The notes: generated from the sequence alone by a model not told the origin. A stretch of 64,000 nucleotides of DNA from Comamonas terrigena NBRC 13299 (GCF_006740045.1 NZ_AP019749.1:3057001-3121000), one strand, 5' to 3'. Positions 1 through 10,030 are shown, counted from the first letter of the stretch. Numbers and translations are program-made.

Positions 1-705
1 GCCGTGCTGATGGTGGTCGCGCCTGCGGGCTGGCTGGCCTGGCGCACCGAGCCCTGGCAGCGCTGGACGGCCAGCCACGCCACGGCCACCGGCGAATGGC
101 GCAGCTGGACGCTGGCCGATGGCAGCCGCATGACGCTGGACACGGCCACGGTGGTGCAGATCGAATTTGACGGCCACCAACGCAGCATCCACCTGCGCTC
201 CGGGGCGGTGTTTCTGGAAACCGCCCCCGACCCGAATCCCCTGCCCCGCCCCCTGGTGGTGTTAACGCCCCAGGGCCGGGTGCGCGCCATCGGCACGCGC
301 TTCAGTGTGAGCACCGAGGGCGACCACAGCCAGGTGGCCGTGCTGCAAGGGGCGGTGGAAGTACAGCCGCGGAATGCCGCCACGGCGCTGCGCCTGCAGG
401 CGGGCGAGCAGACCGCGTTCGACCGCCACCAGGTGGCGGCCGCGCAGCCGGCCGACAGTGGCGCCGGCCAGTGGGCCCAGGGCGTGCTGGCCGTGGACGA
501 TGTGCGGCTGGGCGACTTTGTGGCGGAACTGGGCCGCTACCGCCATGGCCTGCTGCGCTGCGACCCGGCCGTGGCCGGCCTGCGGCTGACCGGCGCTTTC
601 CAGCTGGCCGACACCGATGCCGTGCTGCAGAACCTGGTGCACCTGCTGCCGGTACAGGTGATCTACCGCACCCGCTACTGGGTCACCGTGCTGCCTGCCG
701 GTTGA
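1..705 (+). CDS. FecR-family anti-sigma regulator, C-terminal part (cut by window start)
   Basis: The open frame runs in from the left edge, so the N-terminal cytoplasmic sigma-binding part is missing. The visible part begins with a hydrophobic stretch (LMVVAPAGWLAW) that fits the single inner-membrane segment. A FecR periplasmic domain follows, with WTLADGSRMTLDTAT and VRAIGTRFSV motifs. A C-terminal STN-like segment (LGDFVAELGRYRHG to LLPVQVIYR) completes it. Proteins of this family sense the occupied TonB receptor in the periplasm and relay the signal to an ECF sigma factor. The receptor gene follows 146 bases downstream on the same strand, as in fecIRA-type units. The sigma gene would be expected just upstream, outside the window. 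Family is confident; the ligand is not visible. Confidence 0.9.
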   Translation, partial: AVLMVVAPAGWLAWRTEPWQRWTASHATATGEWRSWTLADGSRMTLDTATVVQIEFDGHQRSIHLRSGAVFLETAPDPNPLPRPLVVLTPQGRVRAIGTRFSVSTEGDHSQVAVLQGAVEVQPRNAATALRLQAGEQTAFDRHQVAAAQPADSGAGQWAQGVLAVDDVRLGDFVAELGRYRHGLLRCDPAVAGLRLTGAFQLADTDAVLQNLVHLLPVQVIYRTRYWVTVLPAG

Positions 706-851
706 TTTTTGGAGGCCATGGGGCGTGGTGTGCCCCCGGCCTGGCCCCGGTTCGGTCCCTGTTTGGCCCCTTTTGCAAGACCGGTGTGTCCTGTTCGATG
801 GAGCGCTTTTTTGCACTGCACTTTTCCATCGCACTTTCCCCAAGGAACACC

Positions 852-3389
852 ATGGTCTCCCTGCCCCCATCCTGCGTGGCCCATACGCCCCACACGGCCC
901 GCACTGCCCGCCTTCATGCGCACGCACCACGCCACACCGCCACCGCCCATGCCGTGCTCATCACCCTGGCGCTGGCAGCGGGCGCCATGGCACCGCTAGG
1001 CGTTCTGGCCCAGCCGACCACGCAGGCTGCCGACACGGCCCGGAATTTCCAGGGCCCGGCGGGTCCGCTGGGCGCGGCCCTGACGGTGTTTGCCGCCGAT
1101 GCCGGCATCAGCATCAGTGCGCCCCCGGCCCTGGTGCAGAACCGGAACACGCCCGGCCTGAACGGCCGCTACGCCGTGGACGAGGCGCTGGTGCGCCTGC
1201 TGGCCGGCTCCAACCTGCAGGCCCAGGCGGCTGGCCCGGGCAGCTATGTGCTGCGTGCGCTGCCGGTGGTGGCACCGGGTGCCGCCGCCGGCCAGGGCGC
1301 GCCCCTGGGCGAGGTGCGGGTGACGGCGCAGGCCGAGCGCGAAACCGCCTGGGGCCCAGCCGGCGGCTATGTGGCACGGCGCGCTTCGACCGGCACCAAG
1401 ACGGATGCGCTGCTGGTGGAAACGCCGCAGTCGATCTCGGTGGTCACGCGCGAGCGGATGGATGACCAGGGCGTGCAGCATCTGGGTGAAAGCATGCGGT
1501 ATCTGGCCAATGTGCGGCCCGACAGCGGCGGTGCGCAGAATGCGGCGACCAATGTCTACATCCGGGGGTTCCAGTCGGCCGATTTCTACGTGGACGGCCT
1601 GCGCTACCGGCCGCTGGGCTTCTTCGGCATGATGGCCGAGGAGCCCTATGGCGTGGAACGGGTGGAGGTGTTCAAGGGGCCGACGTCCGGGCTGTACGGC
1701 CAGTCCAACCCCGGGGGCATTGTGAACCTGGTGTCCAAGCAGCCCACCGAGTACCAGCGCGGGCAAATCGAGCTGTCGCCCGGCACGCATCGCCGCATGC
1801 AGCTGGCCGCCGATGTCAGCGGCCCTGTGAACGAAGACAAGACCCTGCTCTACCGCATGGTGGCGCTGGGCCGCAAGGCGGATGCGGTCATCGACCACCA
1901 GAAGGACGACCGCGTGTACCTGGCGCCCACCATCCGCTGGCAGCCCGATGCACGCACCAGTCTGGATGTGCGCACCGTGTACCAGAAGAACTGGGCACTG
2001 GCGAGCACCAATGTGCCCTGGGCGGCCGTCAACGGCAGCAGCCCGTACGGCCGCATGCCCATGGACCGGTTCCTGGGCGAGCCGGGCTTTGACCGGGAGA
2101 CCCAGGAGCAGAAATCGCTGGCCTATGAATTCCGCCACGAGTTCAACGACGACTGGAGCGTGCGCCAGAATTTCCGCTACGGTGATTTCGACAACCACGA
2201 GAACTATCTGGCCCGCGCCAGCGGTCTGGTGAACGGCACGCAGTTGCTGCGCAACTACCAGCTGCGCCATGCCTACGGGGATGTGGTGGCGCTGGACAAC
2301 CACCTGCTGGGCCGGGTGAAGACCGGCGCGGCCGAGCACCAGTTGCTGGTGGGCCTGGACTACAGCCGCAGCCATACGATCCGCAACGAGAAATGGGGCG
2401 TGGGCCCCGTGCTGGACAACGTGTTTGCACCCAACTATGGCGCGGCGGTGGACACCTCGGTCTACACGTCCTGGGTCAATGCCTCCACCCGCACCACGCA
2501 GACGGGCGTGTACCTGCAGGACCAGATCAAGCTGGGCGGCTGGGTGCTGACGCTGGGCGGCCGCCATGACAAAGTGGATACCGAAGTGCAGGACCGCTGG
2601 ATCGGCGAATTCACCACCAACCGCAGCTGGTCGGCCACCACCGGACGCGCCGGCCTGAACTATGTCTTTGACAACGGCCTGGCCCCGTATGTGGGGTATT
2701 CGGAATCCTTCACCCCGGTGACAGGAGCCACCTCTCCCGCACGGGGCAGCACCTCGTTCGACCCGGAAACGGGCAAGCAGGTGGAAGTGGGCATCAAATA
2801 CCAGCCTCCGGGACAGGACAGCTTTGTGACGCTGGCGGCATTCGACCTGCGCCGCCAGAACGTGAGCACCATCGACCCGGACGATGAGCGCTACAACGTG
2901 CAGACGGGGGAAACACGCTCCCGTGGCATCGAGCTGGAAGGCGTGCTGCAGCTGACACGCCAGATGCGTGTGGCCGCGGCGTACAGCTACAACGACATCG
3001 TCGTGACCAAGGACAACGCATCGTCCAGCGGCTACACGGTGCAAGGCAAGGGTCTGTTCAAGGCACCGGCACACATGGCTTCGCTGTGGGTGGACCACCG
3101 TTTCGATGACGGCGTGCTCCAGGGCCTGGGCGTCGGCCTGGGTGCCCGCTACACGGGCAGCGCCTGGGGTGATGCGCTGAACACGTTCAAAGTGCCGGCC
3201 TACACCCTGTGGGACCTGTCGCTGCGCTATGACCTGGCCCAGGCCGATCCGCGCTGGAAAGGCTGGACTGCCAGCCTGAATGTGCGCAACCTGACCAATC
3301 GCTACTACGTGGCATCGTGCTTCTTTGCCCTGGCCTGCAATATGGGGGAAGGACGCACGGCGGTCGCCAAGCTGGCCTACCAGTGGTGA
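852..3389 (+). CDS. TonB-dependent siderophore receptor with STN signalling domain
   Basis: Outer-membrane receptor of 845 residues for a ferric siderophore. The start at 852 is chosen because AAGGAA lies a few bases upstream; the frame is open further upstream without such a site. The n-region is long, and the hydrophobic signal core is at about residues 34-53, ending VLAQ. An STN domain (about 64-137) marks a transducer receptor that talks to the FecR-like protein encoded just upstream. The plug starts around residue 185 (ETPQSISVVTRERM, then YIRGFQSADFYVDGLRY) and the barrel fills the rest. The protein ends in the aromatic residue W after GEGRTAVAKLAY. The C-terminal pattern (NLTNRYYVASCF with a second Cys) is typical of hydroxamate or ferrichrome-type receptors. 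Substrate is inferred only at that level. Confidence 0.93.
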   Translation: MVSLPPSCVAHTPHTARTARLHAHAPRHTATAHAVLITLALAAGAMAPLGVLAQPTTQAADTARNFQGPAGPLGAALTVFAADAGISISAPPALVQNRNTPGLNGRYAVDEALVRLLAGSNLQAQAAGPGSYVLRALPVVAPGAAAGQGAPLGEVRVTAQAERETAWGPAGGYVARRASTGTKTDALLVETPQSISVVTRERMDDQGVQHLGESMRYLANVRPDSGGAQNAATNVYIRGFQSADFYVDGLRYRPLGFFGMMAEEPYGVERVEVFKGPTSGLYGQSNPGGIVNLVSKQPTEYQRGQIELSPGTHRRMQLAADVSGPVNEDKTLLYRMVALGRKADAVIDHQKDDRVYLAPTIRWQPDARTSLDVRTVYQKNWALASTNVPWAAVNGSSPYGRMPMDRFLGEPGFDRETQEQKSLAYEFRHEFNDDWSVRQNFRYGDFDNHENYLARASGLVNGTQLLRNYQLRHAYGDVVALDNHLLGRVKTGAAEHQLLVGLDYSRSHTIRNEKWGVGPVLDNVFAPNYGAAVDTSVYTSWVNASTRTTQTGVYLQDQIKLGGWVLTLGGRHDKVDTEVQDRWIGEFTTNRSWSATTGRAGLNYVFDNGLAPYVGYSESFTPVTGATSPARGSTSFDPETGKQVEVGIKYQPPGQDSFVTLAAFDLRRQNVSTIDPDDERYNVQTGETRSRGIELEGVLQLTRQMRVAAAYSYNDIVVTKDNASSSGYTVQGKGLFKAPAHMASLWVDHRFDDGVLQGLGVGLGARYTGSAWGDALNTFKVPAYTLWDLSLRYDLAQADPRWKGWTASLNVRNLTNRYYVASCFFALACNMGEGRTAVAKLAYQW

Positions 3390-3517
3390 CACCTGGCGGT
3401 GTGTGGTGAATGCCCACGGCCGCGCCCACGCCGGCGCGGTGCGTGTGCAGTGACCCTGGCAAAGCAGGCGCGGGCCTGGGCTTGCTGAACAGGTGCTACC
3501 GCCCTGCCCCGGCCACT

Positions 3518-3886
3518 TCAGGCCTTCACTTCGACCACCGGTTCAAAGCCCCCGAAGATCATGCGTTTTCCGTCAAAAGGCATGGGCGGGTTGCCGGGGG
3601 CGGACGGGTCCATGCGCGGGTCTTCCATCATCTTTTTCATGCCGGCGTCGCGCGTGGCCTTGTCCGGCCATTCGATCCACGAGAAAGCCACCGTTTCCTC
3701 GGGCGTGGCCTGCACTGCGCGCCGGAAGTCGGTGAGCTTGCCGTCGGGCACATCGTCGCCCCACGCCTCGATCACCCGCAGGGCCCCCAGCTCCAGAAAG
3801 ATGGGGTCCAAGGTGCGCGCATGGGCGATGAATTTTTCCTTGTTGGCGGTGGGCACAGCGATCACGAAACCATCGATATAGGACAT
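3518..3886 (-). CDS. ybaA: DUF1428 protein, YbaA-like
   Basis: A 122-residue protein beginning MSYIDGFVIAVP. It matches the small DUF1428 family of dimeric ferredoxin-like-fold proteins (E. coli YbaA). Visible family features are the N-terminal VIAVPTANKEKF, the central VIEAWGDDVPDGKLTDF, and the C-terminal KRMIFGGFEPVVE. A clear AGGAG ribosome site stands before the start. The length is as expected. It is transcribed convergently to the siderophore receptor. Function in the cell is unknown; no catalytic residue can be named. Confidence 0.88.
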   Translation of the reverse strand: MSYIDGFVIAVPTANKEKFIAHARTLDPIFLELGALRVIEAWGDDVPDGKLTDFRRAVQATPEETVAFSWIEWPDKATRDAGMKKMMEDPRMDPSAPGNPPMPFDGKRMIFGGFEPVVEVKA

Positions 3887-4542
3887 GTATGCACTCCTGC
3901 TGGTTCAATCGGTCGGTGCTGGCGCAGCACCGCTACGGGATACCCATGGGGCCGACCGCTGCGATGCCTGCAGCGCTGATCCCTTGGGTGCGAAGGCCCG
4001 GCTTCCACCATCCGCGCCGGGCATGGCCTTGCCACGTTGTCTGCGGCACACGGCACGCTGAGCGTGCCTGGCGTGGCTGAGCGCTGTTATGCGTATGCGC
4101 GCTGGCCTGCCTCTGTGCCCACCCCGCAATTCATCCCGAAAAACGTGGCGTTGTGGGATGCCATGGTAGTGCTGCAGACCTGAGCGGGGGCAAAGGTTTG
4201 TGACCGACTGCATCCGGCCCGAAGCCGGCCCTGCGGCCGGTCAACTTGTCCCATAGCGCGAAGGACCCAGAGCGGCTCTACACACTGCTCACACGGCCCA
4301 GTCCACCGCAGGTTGATGGGCATGGCAAGGCGTGAAACCAGGGGCAGTCGCTGCGAAGAGCGCCGTGTAATCACGGCACATTGCGGCCCATTGCGGGATT
4401 ACCCTTACAAAACAGTGACCAACATTTTCTTATTCCCGAACGCTATATCAACACCGATTGAATGACGCCTTAAACGTGTCCTTGCGCGCCACACCGCCCC
4501 GATGGCCGCCGCACAGGCACCGAAAAACAAGGAATAACAGTC
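3887..4542. other. Intergenic region with one copy of a dispersed repeat
   Basis: No convincing gene. It holds copy 1 of a dispersed repeat (about 4145-4232). The last 150 bases before hyuA are AT-richer (around 4390-4460) and probably carry its promoter, but no clear -35/-10 pair can be assigned. Confidence 0.6.
4145..4232 (+). repeat. Dispersed repeat, copy 1
   Basis: It shares two blocks with 12116-12202 in the same orientation. These are GTGGCxTTGTGGGATGCxATGG and TTTGTGACCGACTGCATCCGGCC-like sequence, joined by a less conserved spacer of equal length within a base or two. Both copies are intergenic. A short reading frame (VALWDAM ... CDRLHPAR) is shared in outline but contains a stop here, so a gene is not supported. 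Confidence 0.75.
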
Positions 4543-6650
4543 ATGTCGAAATGGTCCGTTGGTATAGACATCGGAGGCACGTTCACCGATCTGGTGGCCT
4601 TGCAACACGCCACAGGAACACAGCGCAGTTTCAAGGTGCTCACGACGCACGGCGACCCCTCCATGGGCGTCATCGAGGGCATACAACAGTTGATGCGCAA
4701 CCATGGCATCCCTGCTGACAGCGTCGAGCTGGTGGTCCATGCCACCACGCTTTCACGAATGCGCTCATTGAGCGCCGCGGTGCCTGCACCGGTTTGCTGA
4801 CCACCCAGGGGTTCGCCGACATTGCCGAGATGGGCAACGAACGCAAATACGATCTGTACGACCTGCAGATCGAGCGCGCACAGCCTTTGGCGCCACGCCA
4901 CCTGCGGGCCGAAGTGGCAGGCCGGCTGAACGCCCAGGGACAGGAAATCGAGCCACTGGACATCCCGCAGGCCTTGGCTGCGGTGGACACCCTGGTGCAC
5001 GCCGGGGTCGAGTCGCTGGCGATCTGCCTGCTGCACGCCTATGCCTCGCCGCAGCACGAGCTGGCATTGCAAGCCGCCATTCAGGCCCGCCACCCCCAGC
5101 TGACGCTCACGCTCTCCAGCCAGACGGCACCGGTGATCCGCGAGTACGAGCGCACCACCACCACCTTGGCCAATGCCTACATCAAGCCCATGGCACGCGC
5201 CTACCTGGACAAGCTGGCCGACGAGCTGGCCGCCATCGGTCTGCCGCGCGGCGTGCTGATGATGCTGTCCAACGGAGGGCTGGCACGCATTGACGATGCC
5301 CGTGAGTTGCCGATTGCCCTGCTGGAATCCGGCCCGGCGGCGGGCGCCGTCTCTGCCGTTCACCACAGCTTGCTGGAAAGCCACCGGGATCTGCTGGCCT
5401 TCGACATGGGGGGCACCACCGCCAAGCTGTGCCTGGTCACCCAGGGCCAGCCCTCCATCAGCTTTGGCTTCGAGGCAGCCCGCCGCCAACGGTTTGCCGA
5501 AGGCAGTGGCCTGCCCATCCACATCACCACGGTCGACCTGATCGAGATTGGCGCTGGCGGCGGCAGCATTGCGCACCAGGATGCCTTGGGCCTGCTCAAG
5601 GTGGGCCCGCGCAGCGCAGGGTCCGAACCCGGCCCCATGTGCTATGGCCTGGGCGGCGATGCCCCCACGGTCACCGACGCCAACTTGCTGCTGGGCTACC
5701 TCAACCCCGATTTCTTCGCCGGGGGCACATTGGCCATGGACCGCCAGCAGTCGGTGGCCGGTTTTGCGGCACTGGGCCAGCAACTGCAGCACAGCGCCGT
5801 CGCCACGGCCTGGGGGGTGCACGACATCGTGGCCGAAAACATGGCCGCCGCGGCCCGCGTGCATGTGTCGGAACGCGGACAGGACCCGCGCAAGTTCGTG
5901 CTGGTCGCCACGGGCGGTGGAGGCCCGCTGCATGCCTACTATGTGGCACGCAAGATCGGCATCTCCACCATCATTGCGCCGCCCGAAGCAGGCGTGGCCT
6001 CGGCCTTTGGCTTGCTGGTCGCCACGGCGCGGTCCGATCGCTCGCGCACCATCAGCTTCAAGCCTGCCACCGACGATCTGCGTGCGCTGGAAACCCAGTT
6101 CACAGCCCTGGAAACCCAGGCGCTTCCCCCTCTGCACGCGCTGGAGCAGGGCTTTGGCCCCATCCAGCTGCAGCGCCGGGCCGATGGCCGCTTTGTCGGC
6201 CAGGGCTTCAACCTCACGGTCGATCTGCCCAGCGGGCCCTACCACTTTGCAGACAGCGCCGGAGAAGCCGCATGGCGCGCCCAGCTGGACCAGGCATTCC
6301 GCAGCGAATACCAGCGCAAGTTCGGCCGCGTCCCGCCCGATGTTCCGGTGGAGCTGGTCAATCTGCGCATCACCGGGGAAGCGCCACCGGTGGAGCCCTT
6401 CCACGCCGCACCACTGCCCGCAAGCCACAGCACGCCCGAGCCGGTGGCCCATCGCGATGTGTATTTCCATGAAGTGCGCGATTACGTGTCCACGCCCATC
6501 TTCCGGCGTGCACAACTGCGCCCGGGCTTTGCCATGGCGGGCCCCCTGCTGGTGGAAGAGCCCAGCACCACCGTCGTCGTCGGCCCGCTGGGCCGCATAA
6601 CCATGACGGAGCACGCCAACCTGGTCATCACTGTGGAGACTGCGCAATGA
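4543..6650 (+). pseudogene. hyuA: Hydantoinase/oxoprolinase subunit A, single-base frameshift
   Basis: ATP-dependent N-methylhydantoinase/5-oxoprolinase-type A subunit. Residues 6-15 are the phosphate-binding GIDIGGTFTD. Later motifs are FDMGGTTAKLC and EIGAGGGSIAH. The frame from 4543 is correct up to VVHATTL, then runs into SRMRSL and a stop at 4798. The -1 frame carries the expected continuation TNALIERRGACTGLLTTQGF and runs to 6650. Adding one base near 4752 (ctttcacg, where a gtc codon is expected) restores one 702-residue protein, normal for the family. AAGGAA precedes the start. The stop overlaps the hyuB start (ATGA), so translation was coupled. Either a recent pseudogene or a sequencing error; the remaining frame shows no other damage. 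Confidence 0.9.
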
Positions 6651-8308
6651 GCACCACCCGCCCCACCCACGACAACACCGCCGACAACGCCATCTTTCTG
6701 GAGGTGTTCTGGACCCGCGTACGTTCCGCCGTGAACGAGGCCGCCAAGCTGATTGTGCGCACCTCGTTCTCCACCCTGTCGTCCGAGGCGAATGACTTTG
6801 CCGTCGTCATGACCGACTCGCAGGGCCAGACCATTGCCGAGAATGCCGGCGCCATTCCCTCGTTCATCGGCACCCTGGGCAACACCGTGCGCGCCATCAT
6901 CGGCGCCATCGGCACGCAGGCCATGCGCGACGGTGATATCTACATCACCAACAACCCCTGGATCGGCACCGGCCACCTGAATGACGTGTGCCTGGTCAAG
7001 CCCATCTTCCATGCATCGCAGCTGGTCGGCTTCGCCGCCACCGCAGGGCATGTGCCCGACATCGGCGGAAAGATCCGGTCGGTCGATGCCCGCGAACTGT
7101 TCGAAGAAGGCTTCCACATTCCGCCCATGCACTTCCTGCGGGAAGGCCGGGCCGATGCCACCTTGCTGAGCCTGCTGCGCACCAATGTGCGCACACCCGA
7201 GCAGACCGTGGGCGACATCTGGTGCCACGCCAGCGCCACCGAACTGATTGCCCGCCGCGTCAGTGACCTGCTGCACGAGTACCGGCTGACCGGTGTCGAC
7301 GACCTGGCCGAGGCCTTGTTCAGCCGCAGCGAACAGGCCATGCGCGCCGCCATTCGCGCCCTGCCGGATGGCGAGTACCGCTACGGCATGGACACCGACG
7401 GCTTTGACGAGCGCTTCCGCTTCGAAGTCACGGTGCGCATTGCCGATGGCACGCTCACCTGCGACTTCACCGGCAGCTCCCCCCAGCAGCCCCGCGCCGT
7501 CAATTGCGTGCTGGCCTATACCCACGCCATGACGGCCTATGCCATCAAGAGCCTGCTGCTGCCCGATCTGGCCAACAACCAGGGCTTGTTCCGGCCGATT
7601 CACACCGTCGCCCCGGAAGGCTCTTTGCTCAACCCGCTCTCGCCCGCCCCGGTCGGTGGCCGCTCCTGCACCGGGCACTATGTGCCTACCACCATCTTCG
7701 GGGCGCTGTTCCCGCTGCTGCCCGGACGTGTCATGGCCGGTGTCGGATCGCCGGTGTGGATCACCAACCTGACGGGCCGCCGTGCCAACGGCAAATCCTT
7801 TGCGAATGTGCTGTTCTACAACGGCGGCATGGGTGCCACATACGGCAAGGACGGGGCCTCGGTCATGTCCTGGCCCAGCAACATCTCGCCCACCCCGATC
7901 GAGGTGGCCGAGCGCGATGCCCCGCTGCGTTTCATGCGCAAGGCCTTGATTCCCGACTCGGGCGGCACCGGCCAATGGCGCGGTGGCCTGGGCGAGGAAA
8001 TCCAGTTCGTCAACCAGCACGAGGGCCCGTTGAATGTGGTGTTCCTGACCGAACGCCTGAAGGTGGCGGCACCCGGACTGGGCGGAGGCGACGACGGCGC
8101 CCCGGGCGCGGTCTGGATCAATGGCCAGCCCATCAACTCCCGCACCCCGCAAGTGCTGCAACCCGGTGACGTGGTCACGCTGCGCACGCCCGGCGGTGGG
8201 GGCTACGGCCCTGCCGCGGCCCGCAGCGCGGATGCCATCGCCCGCGACCGCCTGCTGGGATATGTCAGCGCCACCGCCCTTCCCTCTACCGCTGCGTCTG
8301 CGCACTGA
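6647..8308 (+). CDS. hyuB: Hydantoinase/oxoprolinase subunit B
   Basis: A 553-residue B subunit. The N-terminal block FLEVFWTRVRSAVNEAAKL and the LSSEANDFAVVMTDSQG segment are characteristic. So are NNPWIGTGHLNDVCL, and the glycine-rich end GGLGEEIQF ... LRTPGGGGYGPA. Together with subunit A it would hydrolyse a hydantoin- or oxoproline-like cyclic amide in the cytoplasm, using ATP. The start overlaps the hyuA stop by four bases. The next gene encodes a Bug-type binding protein, which suggests import of the substrate or a related carboxylate. The exact substrate cannot be read from sequence. If hyuA is truly broken, this subunit is probably idle. Confidence 0.93.
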   Translation: MSTTRPTHDNTADNAIFLEVFWTRVRSAVNEAAKLIVRTSFSTLSSEANDFAVVMTDSQGQTIAENAGAIPSFIGTLGNTVRAIIGAIGTQAMRDGDIYITNNPWIGTGHLNDVCLVKPIFHASQLVGFAATAGHVPDIGGKIRSVDARELFEEGFHIPPMHFLREGRADATLLSLLRTNVRTPEQTVGDIWCHASATELIARRVSDLLHEYRLTGVDDLAEALFSRSEQAMRAAIRALPDGEYRYGMDTDGFDERFRFEVTVRIADGTLTCDFTGSSPQQPRAVNCVLAYTHAMTAYAIKSLLLPDLANNQGLFRPIHTVAPEGSLLNPLSPAPVGGRSCTGHYVPTTIFGALFPLLPGRVMAGVGSPVWITNLTGRRANGKSFANVLFYNGGMGATYGKDGASVMSWPSNISPTPIEVAERDAPLRFMRKALIPDSGGTGQWRGGLGEEIQFVNQHEGPLNVVFLTERLKVAAPGLGGGDDGAPGAVWINGQPINSRTPQVLQPGDVVTLRTPGGGGYGPAAARSADAIARDRLLGYVSATALPSTAASAH

Positions 8309-8370
8309 TGGCGCATCTCGGCGCATTCCGGCGCACCCCGGCTCCTCCCTCATCCCTTGAAAGTCGTTCC

Positions 8371-9351
8371 ATGATTTCCCTGACCAAACGCTCGCTGGCT
8401 CGCTGGAGCCTGGCCTCCCTGGCATTGCTCGCCACCGCGCACCCGGCACTGGCCGCCGCCTACCCCCAAAAACCGATCACGCTGGTAGTGGGTTTCTCTG
8501 CCGGCAGCAGTATTGACATGGTGGCCCGCGCCGTCGGCAACAAGCTGTCGGACAAGCTGGGCCAGCCGGTGCTGATCGACAACAAGCCCGGCGCGGGCGG
8601 CAACGTCGCCGCCGGCCTGGTGGCACGCGCGCCAGCGGATGGCTACACCCTGCTGGTCGTGGCCAACAGCATTGCCATTGCCCCCGCGGTCTACCCCAAC
8701 CTGAAATTCGACGTGCAGAAAGACCTGCGTGCCGTGGCCTACGTCGGCGTCGGCCCGGTGATCATGAAAGTCAGCACCCAGCGCGGGTTTCAAACACTGA
8801 ACGACGTGGTGAGCTACGCCAAGGCCCACCCCGGCGCGTTGAACTTCGGCTCCTCCGGCGTCGGCGGCACCCCCCACATGGCCACCGAGCTGTTCAACCA
8901 CATCGCCGGCATCAAAATGACGCACATCCCCTACAAGGGTGGTTCCGATGCACTGGCGGCGCTGATCGGTGGCCAGATCGACGTGCTGATCAACCCCTTG
9001 CTGGGTGATGTGGCCTCAGACAAGGTGCGCTCCCTGGCCATCAGCGGCACCCAGCGCTCCCACCTGGCCCCCGGCGTGCCCACCTTTGGCGAAGCCGGCT
9101 ACCCCGCGTACGACCTGGGCGTGTACTACGGCGTGGTCGCTCCCAGCCACACGCCAGCCGATGTGGTGCAGAAAGTCAATGCCGCCATCAACGAGGTACT
9201 GAAAGATCCTAGCGTGGTGGACGCTCTGACCACCCGCAGCGGCATCACACTGGCCCCCGGAACGCCGGCGGCCTTCCAGAAGTTCATTGACCAGGACATT
9301 GCACGCTGGAAGAGCGTGGTCGAAAAGAACCCCGGCATCGTGCAACCCTGA
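8371..9351 (+). CDS. Bug-family (TctC-like) periplasmic solute-binding protein
   Basis: A 326-residue tripartite-tricarboxylate-type receptor. The start at 8371 gives a normal signal peptide (MISLTKRSLARW, hydrophobic core, then HPALAA). The mature protein begins YPQKPITLVVGFSAGSSID, the standard Bug opening. GQPVLIDNKPGAGGN, ADGYTLLV, LNFGSSGVGGTPHM and HIPYKGGSDAL follow in the expected order. Bug proteins bind carboxylates or related anions in the periplasm and are massively expanded in Burkholderiales, often without neighbouring membrane subunits, as here. It follows hyuAB after 62 bases and is closed by a strong terminator, so it is likely the last gene of the hyu operon. Ligand unknown. 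Confidence 0.95.
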   Translation: MISLTKRSLARWSLASLALLATAHPALAAAYPQKPITLVVGFSAGSSIDMVARAVGNKLSDKLGQPVLIDNKPGAGGNVAAGLVARAPADGYTLLVVANSIAIAPAVYPNLKFDVQKDLRAVAYVGVGPVIMKVSTQRGFQTLNDVVSYAKAHPGALNFGSSGVGGTPHMATELFNHIAGIKMTHIPYKGGSDALAALIGGQIDVLINPLLGDVASDKVRSLAISGTQRSHLAPGVPTFGEAGYPAYDLGVYYGVVAPSHTPADVVQKVNAAINEVLKDPSVVDALTTRSGITLAPGTPAAFQKFIDQDIARWKSVVEKNPGIVQP

Positions 9352-9369
9352 CGCTGCCAGCCCCCCCAA

Positions 9370-9406
9370 AAAAAAGCCGTGGCACCTTGTGTGTCACGGC
9401 TTTTTT
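9370..9406 (+). terminator. Rho-independent terminator of the hyuAB-Bug operon
   Basis: AAAAAAGCCGTG pairs with CACGGCTTTTTT, and inner GCAC/GTGT pairing extends the stem to about 16 bp around a CTTGT loop. The T-run sits directly after the GC stem. It lies 18 bases after the Bug gene stop. Confidence 0.92.
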
Positions 9407-9507
9407 GCTGGGTGGCGTTCTGGCGTACTCGCGCAGACGGCATGTTGCCTGCAACGCGGAGCGATCCAGGCGCGCATGCGCCATGGTCTTTTCGCCCATA
9501 TGGGCCC

Positions 9508-9535
9508 AACCGTATCGGCCGAACCGTATCGGCCA
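9508..9535. repeat. Two tandem copies of a 14-bp unit
   Basis: AACCGTATCGGCC followed by G or A is repeated twice head to tail. The junction also forms an inverted repeat, GGCCGA / TCGGCC, with a 6-base loop. It lies between the hyu terminator and the end of the convergent cupin gene. No function is assigned. Confidence 0.7.
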
Positions 9536-9580
9536 AACGTTCACTCGCCATGCCGTGGCCCATTGCCAGTGCGCCTGGTT

Positions 9581-9982
9581 CTAGATCCACACGTCATTGA
9601 GAGCCCTTCGCTCCGAATCGCTGTCCCCGGTGTTGGGAACCCCTGCGGGTTCGATCATCAGCAGTTTGGCTTCCGTTGCCGCAAACGTCTTGTGTTCCAC
9701 CCCTCTGGGGACCACCGCCATTTCACCAGCTTGCAGTTCGATACTGTGGTCTCGGAAGTCGATTCGCAGCACGCCTTCCAGCACCATGAATGCCTCGTCG
9801 GTATCGCTGTGCGCATGCCAGATGAAGTCCCCGGCGATCTTCACGACCTTGAACTGGTAGTCATTCATTTCAGCCACCACACGCGGCTGCCAATGGTCTT
9901 GGATCAGACCGATCTTGCGCAATAAGTTAACGGGCACTTGCTGCCCACGGTCCTGGGCAGGGGAAGAAATGTTTGCAGCCAT
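9581..9982 (-). CDS. Small cupin-domain protein
   Basis: A 133-residue single-domain cupin. The first cupin motif is visible as WHAHSDTDEAFMVLEG (metal ligands H, H, E) and the second as GEMAVVPRGVEHKTFA. Such small cupins often bind a divalent metal and act as isomerases, dioxygenases or sensors; no specific reaction is implied. The start at 9982 is chosen because CAAGGA lies just upstream. In-frame starts at 10000 and 10021 would add 6 or 13 residues. It follows the AraC-family gene on the same strand with under 50 bases between, so the two may be co-transcribed. Confidence 0.85.
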   Translation of the reverse strand: MAANISSPAQDRGQQVPVNLLRKIGLIQDHWQPRVVAEMNDYQFKVVKIAGDFIWHAHSDTDEAFMVLEGVLRIDFRDHSIELQAGEMAVVPRGVEHKTFAATEAKLLMIEPAGVPNTGDSDSERRALNDVWI

Positions 9983-10030
9983 GGCTGGTCCTTGATCCAT
10001 CAAAGGCCCCAGCGTAGGCAAAACAAGCCG

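Noticed and set aside
996..3392. Long minus-strand frame opposite the siderophore receptor
   Set aside because: The plus strand has a complete TonB receptor with signal peptide, STN, plug and C-terminal aromatic residue. The antisense frame has no recognisable domain.
4470..8449. Two long minus-strand frames opposite hyuA and hyuB
   Set aside because: They are antisense to clear hydantoinase sequence; composition is Gly/His/Gln-rich without motifs.
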